A DNA stretch of 64,000 nucleotides from Microbulbifer aggregans (GTDB lineage Bacteria; Pseudomonadota; Gammaproteobacteria; Pseudomonadales; Cellvibrionaceae). A model generated the notes under the pieces. That model saw only the letters and a program-made list of their open reading frames with translations. It had not been told where the DNA came from and made no database searches. This document shows positions 29,316-39,341 of this stretch, one piece after another. The stretch spans positions 3,565,501-3,629,500 of the forward strand of contig NZ_CP014143.1 of assembly GCF_001750105.1 (NCBI RefSeq), in the 5' to 3' direction. The position numbers and the translations under genes were made by a program. Every line of letters begins with the position of its first letter. Within the stretch, counting starts at the first letter, position 1.

Positions 29316-30074
29316 GTGATTGCACTGAGCGTCAACCTGAACAAAATCGCCCTGATCCGCAATTCCCGCGAGGGTAATTTCCCGGACGTCGTGGCCCACG
29401 GCCGCACCTGCCTGGAGACCGGTGCCCAGGGAATCACCGTGCACCCGCGGCCGGACCAGCGTCATATTCGACCCGGCGATGTGCGCGACCTCGCCAGGCT
29501 TTGTGCCGGATTCGAAGGCATCGAATTCAATGTGGAAGGCAATCCGTTCGCCGGGCCCATGGACGATTACCCAGGACTGATGCCGCTGGTACTGGAGACG
29601 GCACCGGATCAGTGCACACTGGTACCAGACAGCAATGACCAGCTCACCTCCGATCACGGCTTCGACCTGAAGCGCGATGGCAGCCGACTGGAACCGATCA
29701 TCCAGCAGCTCAAGGATGCCAATATCCGTGTCAGCCTTTTCATGGACCCGGATCTGGAACAAATCAGCCTGGCGCGGGAAGTGGGCGCCGATCGAATCGA
29801 GCTGTACACCGGCCCGTATGCAGAGGCAGTGGCGCAGCAGAGTGATCAGCTCGATGCGGTTTTTGCCGCGCACTGTGCAGCCGCGGAACACGCCCGCACA
29901 CTCGGGCTCGGCATTAATGCGGGCCACGATCTGAACCTGATCAACCTGCCCCGCTATCGCACCCTGCCGGGCCTACAGGAAGTTTCCATCGGCCACGCAT
30001 TGACAGTGGATGCCCTGAACATGGGCCTCGCGAATGCCGTTTCCGCCTATCTCAACTGTCTGAGCGGCAATTGA
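29316..30074 (+). CDS. pdxJ: Pyridoxine 5'-phosphate synthase
   Basis: Condenses 1-deoxyxylulose 5-phosphate with 3-amino-2-oxopropyl phosphate to form pyridoxine 5'-phosphate, the last ring-forming step of the DXP-dependent vitamin B6 pathway. The 252-aa TIM barrel shows LSVNLNKIALIRNSREG, ITVHPRPDQRHI, RIELYTGPYA and GINAGHDLNL. Start GTG 29316 has GAGGGG six bases upstream and lies three bases after the cyclophilin stop. PdxH, the next enzyme, is at 49.7 kb. Confidence 0.97.
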   Translation: MIALSVNLNKIALIRNSREGNFPDVVAHGRTCLETGAQGITVHPRPDQRHIRPGDVRDLARLCAGFEGIEFNVEGNPFAGPMDDYPGLMPLVLETAPDQCTLVPDSNDQLTSDHGFDLKRDGSRLEPIIQQLKDANIRVSLFMDPDLEQISLAREVGADRIELYTGPYAEAVAQQSDQLDAVFAAHCAAAEHARTLGLGINAGHDLNLINLPRYRTLPGLQEVSIGHALTVDALNMGLANAVSAYLNCLSGN

Positions 30075-30132
30075 CCCCTGGCGGGCACCGCCCGCCTTAC
30101 CTCCTCCCCTCTCTGAAATACCGACGGCAGCG

Positions 30133-31071
30133 ATGGAAAAATTTTCAACGCCCCTCCGTGAAGGTGGGCATTCACGAGATACATCGGCAACCAAGAGCCT
30201 GAATATCATCGGAGCCGGAAAGCTCGGTCGCACTCTTGGTCGTCTATGGCAGGAGCGGGGTGTATTCGACGTCCGAGCGGTGTGCAACCGCTCCCTGCAC
30301 AGCGGCAAAGCCGCCGTGGACTTTATCGGTGCCGGTAAAGCCTGCGCTTCGATCGACGCAATGCCCACCGCCGACTGCTGGCTGATCGCGTCAGCAGATG
30401 GCCAGATCACTGAGCTGGCAACAGCACTGGCGGCCCACCTCGAGACTCTGTCCGCCGGCTCAAACGCACCCGTGGTTTTTCATTGCAGCGGCGCGTTGAG
30501 TTCGGAGATCCTGAGGGCCTGCCACCCGGCAAACGTCGCCAGTGCCCACCCGGTGCACAGCTTTGCTGATCCCGTCCGCTCGCTGGAGGCCCTGGCTGGC
30601 AGCACCGTAGCCATCGAGGGTAATGACGCTGCTGTCACTGTCTTGCGCGCTGCATTTTCCGCTCTGGATTGCCCAACAGTCACCATCTCTTCCGAACAGA
30701 AAACCCTCTATCACGCCGGCTCGGTCTTTGCCTGTAACTACTTGACCGCACTGATGGATCTCAGCCTGCAGTGCTTCGCAGGGGCAGGCATGCAGGAAGA
30801 AGAGGCTCTGGCACTGCTGCGACCGATTGTCATGCAGACTGCCCGCAACAATATGGATCTTGGGCCCGGGGCATCCCTGACCGGGCCGATCGCCCGCGGC
30901 GACGCGACCACTGTCGAAAAACAGCTCGCCGTACTGACAGAGACCTCGCCACTGCTGGCAGAGAACTATCGCCAGCTGGGGCTCGCCTGTGTAGAGTTGG
31001 CTCGCCGTGGCCCGCTGGCTGACGACGCAGCCGAAAAACTCGAGGCCATTTTGAACGGAAACCCGCAGTGA
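30133..31071 (+). CDS. Rossmann-fold DUF2520 protein
   Basis: A 312-aa protein with an N-terminal NAD(P)-binding domain (LNIIGAGKLGRTLGRLW) and a C-terminal helical DUF2520 domain (FACNYLTALMDLSLQCFAGAGM...LTGPIARGD), built like ketopantoate reductase and pyrroline carboxylate reductase. The substrate is not known. Its stop overlaps the following methyltransferase start by four bases (GTGA), suggesting coupling. Confidence 0.88.
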   Translation: MEKFSTPLREGGHSRDTSATKSLNIIGAGKLGRTLGRLWQERGVFDVRAVCNRSLHSGKAAVDFIGAGKACASIDAMPTADCWLIASADGQITELATALAAHLETLSAGSNAPVVFHCSGALSSEILRACHPANVASAHPVHSFADPVRSLEALAGSTVAIEGNDAAVTVLRAAFSALDCPTVTISSEQKTLYHAGSVFACNYLTALMDLSLQCFAGAGMQEEEALALLRPIVMQTARNNMDLGPGASLTGPIARGDATTVEKQLAVLTETSPLLAENYRQLGLACVELARRGPLADDAAEKLEAILNGNPQ

Positions 31072-31835
31072 AAGACTCCCCCGAATACCTGCAAAAGCGC
31101 GCTTTTTACGACAGCCTGCTGACCATCTATGGCCGCAAGCCAGTGCTGGAAGCCCTGGAAGACCTGTCCCTCCCCGTGCACAAGCTGCACCTCGCCACCA
31201 GCAACCGTCGGGACCAGCTGATCGCACGCATGGAACAACTGGCCAGTGAGCGACAGATTGAAGTTGCCCACTGGGACCGCAAAGGACTGTCACGTATTTC
31301 GAAAAACGCGCGCCAGGATCAGGGAGTGGCGCTGGATCTGGCGTTGCCACATTACGGCACCGCTGATCGGTTTCTGGCAGAGGAGCAGGCCAGCTACGAG
31401 CTTCTCGCCCTGGATGGGATCACCAACCCCCAGAATCTCGGCATGATCATCCGCTCTGCCTGTGCCGGAGGTATCGACGCCATCCTGTTGCCGCGCAAGG
31501 GATGTGCGCAGATCGATCCACTGGTCATCAAGGCCAGCACCGGAACCCTGTTCAAGACTCGCATACTCCGCTGTGATTCCCTCGCACCGACTCTGGAAAA
31601 GTTTCGCTCTGCCGGTGCCGAAGTGTGCGGGCTGTCTTCCCATGCCGAGGAGACGCTCTCGAGCGTAAGCGGCAATAAGCCCACCATTTTTGTGCTTGGC
31701 AATGAGACTCGCGGCGTCGGGGAGTCAGTCGCCAGGCAGTGCACCCGCCTCGTTCGCATCCCCATGCAGAACAATGTGGAAAGCCTGAATGTTGCAGTTA
31801 CCGCCGCACTGATCAGCTTCCGCCACCAGCTGTAG
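31068..31835 (+). CDS. TrmH/SpoU-family RNA 2'-O-methyltransferase
   Basis: A 255-aa SPOUT-class methyltransferase. Motif 1 (LDGITNPQNLGMIIRSA), motif 2 (FVLGNETRGVGE) and motif 3 (IPMQNNVESLNVAVTAALISF) of the trefoil knot are all present, with an N-terminal L30e-like substrate-binding region. It uses S-adenosylmethionine to methylate a ribose in tRNA or rRNA; the target cannot be read from the sequence. GTG 31068 overlaps the DUF2520 gene stop. Confidence 0.9.
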   Translation: MKDSPEYLQKRAFYDSLLTIYGRKPVLEALEDLSLPVHKLHLATSNRRDQLIARMEQLASERQIEVAHWDRKGLSRISKNARQDQGVALDLALPHYGTADRFLAEEQASYELLALDGITNPQNLGMIIRSACAGGIDAILLPRKGCAQIDPLVIKASTGTLFKTRILRCDSLAPTLEKFRSAGAEVCGLSSHAEETLSSVSGNKPTIFVLGNETRGVGESVARQCTRLVRIPMQNNVESLNVAVTAALISFRHQL

Positions 31836-31935
31836 CGCTTTTCAACGCCTCTCTTCGAGGATGTCGCTGTGAGCCGTACTGGCGCGGCATTCCAACGTAA
31901 TTCCCGCCAAAAAAAGGTTTTCAAGCGCCACGGAC

Positions 31936-31964
31936 TTGGCGCTGACGCCGAATTGGTCTAAATA
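31936..31964 (+). promoter_or_regulatory. Sigma-70 promoter of the OmpA-family gene
   Basis: TTGGCG (31936-31941), a 17-bp spacer, then TAAATA (31959-31964). It predicts a leader of about 90 nt before ATG 32059. Confidence 0.65.
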
Positions 31965-32058
31965 CTCCTTGAAATCCTATTCCAACAAAAAAAGATTACA
32001 GGGAAAGTTTTCACCCCTGACGCCCGGAAGGAATAACACAGACAACAAGGATGACCCC

Positions 32059-33129
32059 ATGCGTCGATTTCTCGTTCACTCCCTCGCCCTGTCCACGGCC
32101 ATCGCCGCGGCACCGGCCGCTCTGGCGGAAGGCCCCGAGGATGGTTACCTGGACCTGATGCCCTACTTCACCCGGGTCGACGGCGACCGCAATACCGAAC
32201 TGCAGAACGGTGGTCTCCGCGCTGCGTATGGCTGGGGCTGGACCGGCCCCTGGTATTCCGAGGTCCAGGTGTTCGGAGCCATTCTCGAAACGGAAGATGT
32301 GTTCGAAACTGATGAGTTTACCGACCAGTCCGATTTCTACATGGCCGGCATCGGCTTTGACACCACCTACCAGTTCGGGGACCGGGACTGGTACACCCCT
32401 TACGTGCTCGCCGGCTTTGGTGCCGTCTATGACGACGTGCTACCCGACGATGATGACGAAACCAATGCCTTTATCAACCTGGCGGCGGGCTTCACCACCC
32501 AGGAGATCTCCCGACGTGGCATCCGCCTGCGGGCAGAAGTGCGCTACCTGCACGACTTCTTTGAGAACGGCATGAACGACTGGCAGTTTGGCTTCGGCAT
32601 CAGTATCCCCCTGCGCTGCCCGCCGCCCCCACCACCTCCCGTCTACGCGAAAGCGCCGGAGCCGATCGATCGAGGACCCGTAGAGGTCAACCTTGCTGAT
32701 TCCGATGGCGACGGGGTTCTGGACCGGGATGACCGCTGTCCCGACACCCTGCCCGGGGCTCAGGTGGACAGCGACGGTTGCGTGATCGCGAACCAGACCA
32801 TCACTCTGGCGGATATTCACTTCGAAACCGGCTCCACCAACTTGAAACCTGCGGCGCAGGAAGCGCTACTCAACGTGGCCCAGGCACTGCGCAGCCAGCC
32901 GGATGCCCGGGTGGAGATCGCCGGCCACACCGACAGCCAGGGCAACGACAATTTCAACCTGCGGCTGTCCCAGCAGCGGGCCGACAGCGTGCGCGCCTAC
33001 CTGATTCGCAACGGCGTCGCTGCGGAACAGTTGTCCGCTAACGGCTATGGGGAGACGCAACCTGTGGCGACCAATGACACAGCGGAAGGCCGAGCTGCGA
33101 ACCGTCGCGTGGAGATGCGCTTCCGCTAG
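32059..33129 (+). CDS. OmpA-family outer membrane protein
   Basis: A 356-aa outer-membrane protein. ATG 32059 has AAGGA seven bases upstream and opens a signal peptide (1-23, PAALA). An eight-strand-type barrel domain follows (to about 185), then a Pro-rich hinge (CPPPPPPPVY), a calcium-type DSDGDGVLDRDDRCPD repeat (about residue 214), and a C-terminal OmpA peptidoglycan-binding domain (GHTDSQGNDNFNLRLSQQRA, GYGETQPVATN). It anchors the outer membrane to the cell wall. It is transcribed alone, with a promoter and a strong terminator. Confidence 0.93.
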   Translation: MRRFLVHSLALSTAIAAAPAALAEGPEDGYLDLMPYFTRVDGDRNTELQNGGLRAAYGWGWTGPWYSEVQVFGAILETEDVFETDEFTDQSDFYMAGIGFDTTYQFGDRDWYTPYVLAGFGAVYDDVLPDDDDETNAFINLAAGFTTQEISRRGIRLRAEVRYLHDFFENGMNDWQFGFGISIPLRCPPPPPPPVYAKAPEPIDRGPVEVNLADSDGDGVLDRDDRCPDTLPGAQVDSDGCVIANQTITLADIHFETGSTNLKPAAQEALLNVAQALRSQPDARVEIAGHTDSQGNDNFNLRLSQQRADSVRAYLIRNGVAAEQLSANGYGETQPVATNDTAEGRAANRRVEMRFR

Positions 33130-33163
33130 TCAAACCCGTCAATTCAGACATTCACGCCTATCC

Positions 33164-33193
33164 AATACCCGGCCCCAGGCCGGGTATTTTTTT
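33164..33193 (+). terminator. Strong rho-independent terminator after the OmpA gene
   Basis: An 11-bp perfect stem (33164-33174 with 33178-33188), 3-nt loop, followed by an uninterrupted T-run to 33193. Confidence 0.93.
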
Positions 33194-33870
33194 GCCGCCA
33201 ACTTCATCTTTTTTGCGGGCCTGAGGAATTCCGCGCCGACTTTGTTTTTTTATTCGACAGATAGGGACGCGTCGTCTACGCCGTCCACAGAATCTGTGGA
33301 TATCTCTGTGAGCAAATACCGGTAAATCCCCGCCAGCCCCCATGACACCGTTGTAACCTTAATATGAAGAAATTTTAATCAAGGCAATATCCTCTTGAAA
33401 ATCAACAGGTTACAACCTCCTCTAAAACAGACTTGACAACAATTGAAGCTAAATTCAGCTCTTGACAGGTTAGCGCTTTGCTGTGGAAAGGCTTGCTGGT
33501 GCCACTCGAGAAAGTCAATGCCCGACGATCATCTCAGGTGGTTCTTGGCGCAAATTATCGTGACTGGAACCTATGGCAGCTGACTGCGGCCAATTGAAAG
33601 GTATCTGCGACGCGACCACTCCCATTGCCGGTGGGAAGCAGGCAACGGTGGACCGGCCATGGAGGGAGTTGAAACAGCATTCAGCACCGCTGGTTGGTCG
33701 CCCGCTCCTGGCTCAAAGACGAGTTCTGACCATGACCACCCACCGGCGCAATGTGACGACGTGTGCTATATACAGACGCTAGATAACGATAAAGACAGGC
33801 TAACAGGGAAGGTTACCTGACTTCGACTTCGCCAAAACGCCACACTTGCTTGGCCACCGGAGAAAGCGTA
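33194..33870. other. AT-richer intergenic region upstream of the FimV-like gene
   Basis: About 680 bp with no convincing gene; open frames here are short and lack ribosome-binding sites. It is visibly richer in A/T than its surroundings. It contains a 10-bp perfect inverted repeat (33350-33359 and 33407-33416, 47-nt spacer), a small palindrome at 33284-33300 (TCCACAG/CTGTGGA), and two TTGACA hexamers (33433-33438, 33462-33467) without -10 partners. It probably carries the promoter and operators of the FimV-like gene. Confidence 0.5.
33350..33416. repeat. Widely spaced 10-bp inverted repeat
   Basis: GTTGTAACCT (33350-33359) and AGGTTACAAC (33407-33416) are perfect reverse complements, 47 nt apart around A/T-rich sequence. 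A pair of operator half-sites or a looped hairpin are both possible. Confidence 0.55.
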
Positions 33871-35727
33871 ATGGATCTACGCCATACCTTGCCAATACAC
33901 TCGCGACCCGTATCACTTCTTGCATTCATTCTCCAAATCCCCCTGATTCTCGCCAGCGCGCCAACCCTGGCTCTGGGACTGGGTAATGCGTCGCTAAAAA
34001 CCACTCTCGGCTATCCGCTCGCTGTGGAAATTCCCATATTGGATCGCAGCGCCTCACTGGATGTGTCGCAAGTCAGGGTCCGCCAGGTAGTCGGCATTGA
34101 TGCCAAGCAAATGGGCTACGATCTGGCCGCCACTGCCCTGCCTCTCTCAATCGATGTCAGCGAGATGTCCAGCGGTCTTACCATCCAGGTAAAGTCACCC
34201 GCGCCGTTGAATGAGCCCTTTGTCAGCTTCGTCCTGGAACTGAGCTGGCCCGGCGGCACCCTCTATCGTGACTACGATCTGCTGTTAGACCCGCCGCCAA
34301 TCGCCCCGCCAACTGCGGCAACAGCCCCGACCAACCCCGCCAGCCCGGCCACCCAAGCCCCCGGCACAAGTCCCGCCCCGGGGAACCTCACCTACGCTGG
34401 TAAGCAATGGCGCGTGGCTCCCGGAGATAGCCTCTGGCGCATTGCCCGCCAGCTACAGCCCGATATCAGTATCCCGCTTGATGCTGTAATGGCGGCCATC
34501 CATGCACGTAACCCGCACGCATTCCTCAATGGCGACATGAACCGCCTGCAGGCCGGTGCACTATTAGATCTCCCCGGCGCCAATGATTATTCTGCGCCGC
34601 CAGTCGCTGCCGCGCCGAGCCCAGCCGGGCGTGAGCCATCTTCCCGGTCCATGAATACAGCTTCTTCCGTGGTCCAGAGCAACGAAACAGCCCAGGGCCG
34701 CCTGCGCCTTTCTGGCAGTCCGGCGGGCAACAGTGGCAGTCGCACTGTGCACCCCAGAGAGGAAATTGATGCTATTAAGGAGCAGATCGACAAAGTCAAT
34801 CGGGAGAACGAGCAGTTGCGCCAACAGATCCAGCGTATTGAAGCCAGCGACTATATGGCCGTTATGCAGGAAATGCTGCAACTGCAGGAACAGCGCATCG
34901 AGGAGCTGAAAGCGCAAATGCGTAATGACGCCTCCACCCGTGCTGGAGCCGACAGCACCGCCATTACTCCCGACACAATCAGCAACGCGACACCACCGGC
35001 TGTGCCGGCCCCTGTCATCATCCGTGACGCGGGCCCCAGCTTTACTGCCCTGCTGCTCTTGGCCCTGGCCGCTTTCGCGGTAGGTGTAGCCCTCAGCCAG
35101 CTGCGGGACTGGTGGCTTAAGCGACGTACAGCTACTGAGGCCCCGGCAGAGAATCAGATTCTCAACTTGGATTCACTCACTAGTCACTGGGGCGGCGAAG
35201 CTCCACCACCTGCGCCGGAGGCGGACTCAGCCGAAGCGGAGGAAGGCGAGATGACGGTTTCAGTTAGTCAGGACAAAGGCCAGGAAAACGCCGGCGACCC
35301 AGCCCCTCCCCGCACAGGCAGCTCTATCGAGGAGCCGCAATTGGATGAAGCCATCAGTCAGGGCCCTTCTGACTTGCCAGCGTCGGGCGCGGCTGAGGCC
35401 GGCAATACCGAAAACAAGCGTGTCATCAGCGGCATGGCAGCGGCTGATAAAGAGGAGAAAAACCAAGGTAGCGCTGGCAGCCCTGCAATCCTTAGCCCCG
35501 AGAGCCTTTTCGAAGACCTACAGCTGGATGAGTCCTTTGCCGAGGACTCTGTGGACCTGGCAACGCCAAACAGTCACTCCATCAATAAGGATCTGGTACT
35601 GGAATTTGACGCAATCGACCTGTTTCCCTTGGCGGAAATAGATCTGGCTGCCACCCGACCGGAACCCGACGTAGATGGTAACGCCGATGCCGATGACAAA
35701 ATGGCCATCAAAGAGGCCGCTATTTAA
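33871..35727 (+). CDS. Short FimV/HubP-like protein without the C-terminal TPR domain
   Basis: A 618-aa inner-membrane protein resembling polar-hub FimV. ATG 33871 has GGAG eight bases upstream. Order: signal/anchor (about 12-36), FimV N-terminal domain (LGLGNASLKTTLGYPLAVEI), LysM-like region (about 174-240, VAPGDSLWRIARQL), coiled coil (about 297-350), a membrane helix (about 389-410) and an acidic cytoplasmic tail. The usual C-terminal tetratricopeptide/FimV domain is absent: the protein stops soon after a LVLEFDAIDLFPL segment. It may be a paralogue of a full FimV elsewhere, perhaps acquired, since it follows an A/T-rich gap. Confidence 0.82.
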   Translation: MDLRHTLPIHSRPVSLLAFILQIPLILASAPTLALGLGNASLKTTLGYPLAVEIPILDRSASLDVSQVRVRQVVGIDAKQMGYDLAATALPLSIDVSEMSSGLTIQVKSPAPLNEPFVSFVLELSWPGGTLYRDYDLLLDPPPIAPPTAATAPTNPASPATQAPGTSPAPGNLTYAGKQWRVAPGDSLWRIARQLQPDISIPLDAVMAAIHARNPHAFLNGDMNRLQAGALLDLPGANDYSAPPVAAAPSPAGREPSSRSMNTASSVVQSNETAQGRLRLSGSPAGNSGSRTVHPREEIDAIKEQIDKVNRENEQLRQQIQRIEASDYMAVMQEMLQLQEQRIEELKAQMRNDASTRAGADSTAITPDTISNATPPAVPAPVIIRDAGPSFTALLLLALAAFAVGVALSQLRDWWLKRRTATEAPAENQILNLDSLTSHWGGEAPPPAPEADSAEAEEGEMTVSVSQDKGQENAGDPAPPRTGSSIEEPQLDEAISQGPSDLPASGAAEAGNTENKRVISGMAAADKEEKNQGSAGSPAILSPESLFEDLQLDESFAEDSVDLATPNSHSINKDLVLEFDAIDLFPLAEIDLAATRPEPDVDGNADADDKMAIKEAAI

Positions 35728-35933
35728 TTGTCTTACGCTAACAGGGTATGTGCCCGCAGCGCTGTATAGTACGGCCAGCTTTGTTCCGGAACAGGCCCGT
35801 TAGCGTACTGCGATCAACACGCTGCGGGACCTCGAGCAGATTATTACCGGTGACGCCAGCATCACCATAATCCGTCGAGGGTAAAGAGATGACGGTATCT
35901 GGTGCGCTGGAAAAATAACCCGCCGCGGAGCTT

Positions 35934-35969
35934 CCCGGCCAGAAAAGTACTCAATCGTTTCTGGCCGGG
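35934..35969 (-). terminator. 12-bp hairpin after guaA
   Basis: A perfect 12-bp stem (35934-35945 with 35958-35969) and 12-nt loop sits 8 bp beyond the guaA stop. It lacks a T-run on minus, so it may protect the mRNA 3' end or act from both sides. Confidence 0.6.
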
Positions 35970-35976
35970 ATTGGGG

Positions 35977-37554
35977 TCATTCCCACTCGATCGTAGCGGG
36001 GGGTTTACTGGAGACGTCGTAGGTCACCCGCGAGACATTCTCGATCTCGTTGATGATGCGGTTGGAGACCTTTTCGATCAGCTCGTAGGGCAGATGCGCC
36101 CAGCGGGCAGTCATGAAATCCACGGTCTCAACCGCACGCAGGGCAATGACGTATTCGTAACGACGGCCATCACCAACGACGCCGACGGATTTCACCGGCA
36201 GGAATACGGCAAAGGCCTGGCTGGTTTTGTGGTACCAGTCCGCGTTGTGCAGTTCCTCGATAAAGATGGCATCCGCCTCCCGCAGGATATCGGCGTAGTT
36301 CTTCTTCACCTCACCGAGAATACGCACGCCCAGTCCCGGCCCCGGGAAGGGGTGACGGTAGACCATGTCGTAGGGAAGACCGAGCTCCAGGCCGATCTTG
36401 CGCACTTCATCCTTGAACAGCTCCCGGAGCGGCTCCACCAGCTCCATCTTCATGTCTTCCGGCAAGCCACCGACGTTATGGTGTGACTTGATCACATGGG
36501 CTTTGCCGGTCTTGGCGGCCGCGGACTCGATCACGTCCGGATAGATAGTGCCCTGGGCCAGGTAGTTCACGTCCTTCAGCTTGGCGGCTTCCTCGTCGAA
36601 GATCTCGATAAAGGTATTGCCGATGATCTTGCGCTTGGCTTCCGGCTCGTCTTCACCGGCCAGCTTGGACAGGAACAGGTCCTCAGCATCGGCGCGGATC
36701 ACTTTCACACCCATGTTCTCGGCGAACATTTCCATCACCTGATCGCCTTCATTTTTGCGCAGCAGGCCATTGTCCACGAACACACAGGTGAGCTGGTCGC
36801 CAATAGCCTTGTGCAGGAGCGCGGCCACCACCGAGCTGTCCACGCCGCCCGACAGGCCCAGCAGCACCTTGCCGCTGCCCACCTGCTCACGCACCTTGGC
36901 GATGGAGTCCTCGATAATGTTGGCCGGCGTCCACAGCTTTTCACAGCCACAGATTTCGATCACGAAGTGCTCGTAAATGCGCTTGCCCTGCAGGGTATGG
37001 GTTACCTCAGGGTGGAACTGCACACCAAAGAAATTTTTGTCCGCATGGTACATGCCGGCGATCGGACAGGATCCGGTGGACGCCATCAGCTCGAAGCCCT
37101 CGGGCATCTTCACCACTTTGTCACCGTGACTCATCCACACATCCAGCAGCGCGTGGCCGTCACCGTCCAGGTGATCCTTGATATCGTTCAGCAGGGCCGA
37201 GCTGCCCTCCACTTTCACCTGCGCATAACCGAATTCGCGGATATCACTGCCCTGCACGGCGCCGCCCAGCTGGTGGGCCATGGTCTGCATGCCGTAGCAG
37301 ATGCCCAGTACCGGCACGCCCAGTTCATACACCGCCTCCGGTGCCCGCGGAGAGCCCTCTTCCGGCACGGATTCGGGGCCACCGGCGAGAATGATCCCTT
37401 TGGGGTTGTACTCGCGAATCTCTTCCTCCGTCATATCGAAGGCGCGGATTTCGGAGAAAACGCCCAGCTCGCGCACACGGCGGGCGATCAGCTGGGTGTA
37501 CTGGGAGCCGAAGTCGAGAATCAGGATTCGGCTGGCGTGGATATCTTGAGACAT
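35977..37554 (-). CDS. guaA: GMP synthase (glutamine-hydrolysing)
   Basis: Converts XMP to GMP with ATP and glutamine. The 525-aa protein has a class I glutamine amidotransferase domain (nucleophile Cys86 in GICYGMQ; His/Glu in QFHPEVTHT), the PP-loop [10 protein letters not shown] at about residue 233, and the C-terminal dimerisation domain ([12 protein letters not shown]). It follows guaB by 116 bp; the pair forms the guaBA operon. Confidence 0.98.
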   Translation of the reverse strand: MSQDIHASRILILDFGSQYTQLIARRVRELGVFSEIRAFDMTEEEIREYNPKGIILAGGPESVPEEGSPRAPEAVYELGVPVLGICYGMQTMAHQLGGAVQGSDIREFGYAQVKVEGSSALLNDIKDHLDGDGHALLDVWMSHGDKVVKMPEGFELMASTGSCPIAGMYHADKNFFGVQFHPEVTHTLQGKRIYEHFVIEICGCEKLWTPANIIEDSIAKVREQVGSGKVLLGLSGGVDSSVVAALLHKAIGDQLTCVFVDNGLLRKNEGDQVMEMFAENMGVKVIRADAEDLFLSKLAGEDEPEAKRKIIGNTFIEIFDEEAAKLKDVNYLAQGTIYPDVIESAAAKTGKAHVIKSHHNVGGLPEDMKMELVEPLRELFKDEVRKIGLELGLPYDMVYRHPFPGPGLGVRILGEVKKNYADILREADAIFIEELHNADWYHKTSQAFAVFLPVKSVGVVGDGRRYEYVIALRAVETVDFMTARWAHLPYELIEKVSNRIINEIENVSRVTYDVSSKPPATIEWE

Positions 37555-37670
37555 GGCTTACTCGTCGATCAGGGTTATACCCAGAAACTGCGAACGGACC
37601 CATCGGGTCCGCTCGCCTTCAGAAAAAGAATAGATGCTGCCGCGACAGGGCTATCGCAGCAGCGCTGCCA

Positions 37671-39158
37671 TCAGCGGCCGCCGACCGGGTAGTTCGGCGC
37701 TTCCTTGGTGATGGTCACGTCGTGCACATGGGACTCGCCCATGCCCGCGGAGGTAACCCGCACAAACTCAGGCCTGGTACGCATGGTTTCGATAGTCGAG
37801 CTACCGGTATAGCCCATGGCGGAACGCAGGCCACCCATCATCTGATGCACGATGGCGGCAATGGGGCCCTTGTATGGCACCCGACCCTCGATACCTTCCG
37901 GTACCAGCTTTTCGGCGCCCTTGCTGGCATCCTGGAAGTAGCGGTCGGAGGAACCCTGGGTGCGGGACATGGCGCCCAGAGAGCCCATGCCACGGTAGGA
38001 CTTGTAGGTCCGCCCCTGGTACAGCTCAACCTCGCCCGGTGCCTCTTCGGTACCGGCGAACATGGAGCCCATCATCACGGAGCTGGCACCGGCGACGATC
38101 GCCTTGGCGATATCACCGGAGAAGCGGATACCGCCATCGGCAATCAAAGGCACTTCAGTGCCTTCCAGCGCCTTGGCGACCTCGGCGATCGCGCTGATCT
38201 GGGGCACGCCCACACCGCTGACAATGCGGGTAGTACAGATGGAGCCCGGGCCGATACCGACCTTCACGGCATCCGCGCCCGCTTCCAGCAGGGCCTTGGC
38301 CGCTTCAGCGGTGGCGATATTGCCGCCGATCACATCCACTTGCGGATGCATCTCCTTGATCCGGCGCACACGCTCGATCACGTTGCGGGAGTGGCCGTGG
38401 GCCGTATCCACCACCAGCACATCGACGCCGGCCTCAACCAGTGCGGCGACGCGGTCATCGGTATCCGGGCTGGTACCGACGGAAGCGCCTACACGCAGGC
38501 GGCCATCGGCATCCTTACAGGAATTGGGGTACTGTTCCGCCTTGTTGAAATCCTTGACGGTGATCAGGCCACGCAGCTCGAGGTCGTTATTGACCACCAG
38601 CACCTTCTCAATGCGGTGCTTGTGCAACAACTCCTGGACTTTCTGGGGTGCGGCGCCCTCTTCGACAGTCACCAGTCGCTCGCTGGGGGTCATGATACTG
38701 GCGACAGTGGCATCCAGGTCGGTCTGGAAGCGCACGTCGCGGCTGGTGACGATTCCCACCAGGTTGCCCTTCTCCATCACCGGCACGCCGGAGATGTTGT
38801 GGTGGGTGGTCAGGGCGATCAGCTCGCGTACGGTGGCGTTGGACTCGATGGTGATCGGGTCCTTGACCACGCCGGCTTCGAACTTCTTGACCGCGCGCAC
38901 TGCCAGCGCCTGATCTTCGATCGACATGCTTTTATGGATGATGCCGATGCCACCTTCCTGGGCCAGAGCAATGGCCAGGCGCGACTCGGTCACGGTATCC
39001 ATGGCAGCGGACACCAGGGGAATATTCAGAGAAATGTTGCGAGACAGCTTGGTCTTCAGGGAGACATCTTTGGCGGTTACCTCGGAATAGCCGGGCACCA
39101 GCAGGACATCGTCAAAAGTGAGAGCTTCGCGCGCAATGCGCAGACCGGATTCAGACAT
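37671..39158 (-). CDS. guaB: IMP dehydrogenase
   Basis: NAD-dependent oxidation of IMP to XMP, the rate-limiting step of guanine nucleotide synthesis. A TIM barrel starts at [20 protein letters not shown], two CBS domains are inserted at about residues 95-205, and the catalytic Cys308 lies in [17 protein letters not shown]; the flap [13 protein letters not shown] is present. ATG 39158 gives 495 aa; a GTG at 39164 with GAGG five bases upstream is an alternative. Confidence 0.97.
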   Translation of the reverse strand: MSESGLRIAREALTFDDVLLVPGYSEVTAKDVSLKTKLSRNISLNIPLVSAAMDTVTESRLAIALAQEGGIGIIHKSMSIEDQALAVRAVKKFEAGVVKDPITIESNATVRELIALTTHHNISGVPVMEKGNLVGIVTSRDVRFQTDLDATVASIMTPSERLVTVEEGAAPQKVQELLHKHRIEKVLVVNNDLELRGLITVKDFNKAEQYPNSCKDADGRLRVGASVGTSPDTDDRVAALVEAGVDVLVVDTAHGHSRNVIERVRRIKEMHPQVDVIGGNIATAEAAKALLEAGADAVKVGIGPGSICTTRIVSGVGVPQISAIAEVAKALEGTEVPLIADGGIRFSGDIAKAIVAGASSVMMGSMFAGTEEAPGEVELYQGRTYKSYRGMGSLGAMSRTQGSSDRYFQDASKGAEKLVPEGIEGRVPYKGPIAAIVHQMMGGLRSAMGYTGSSTIETMRTRPEFVRVTSAGMGESHVHDVTITKEAPNYPVGGR

Positions 39159-39200
39159 GGACACTCAAACCTCGAAAGTGCGGGATTGGGTATCGGCGCG

Positions 39201-39206
39201 ATTATA
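39201..39206 (-). promoter_or_regulatory. guaBA -10 element with GC-rich discriminator
   Basis: A consensus TATAAT on minus is followed directly by CGCGCCG. The GC-rich discriminator is the type seen at promoters under stringent control, as known for E. coli guaB. The -35 is poor and no clear PurR site is seen. Confidence 0.6.
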
Positions 39207-39341
39207 GCCGCAAGATCCCGGGCAACGAAAGCCATTTTTGCACCATTCCACCCCGAATTGCCGGTGCGGCAGGCTGGGCACTTTACCTGGAATCCGGATA
39301 CTGCAATATTGGCCCACCAAATTTAGCCTCGCGAGTCAGAA

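Noticed and set aside
33433..33467. Two TTGACA hexamers as promoters
   Set aside because: No -10-like hexamer at 16-18 bp from either one.
33573..33782. 69-aa frame in the gap before the FimV-like gene
   Set aside because: No Shine-Dalgarno, no recognisable protein pattern; probably chance in non-coding DNA.
37722..39326. 534-aa plus-strand frame
   Set aside because: Antisense to guaB, which has intact catalytic and CBS motifs; His/Gly-rich composition is typical of shadows.
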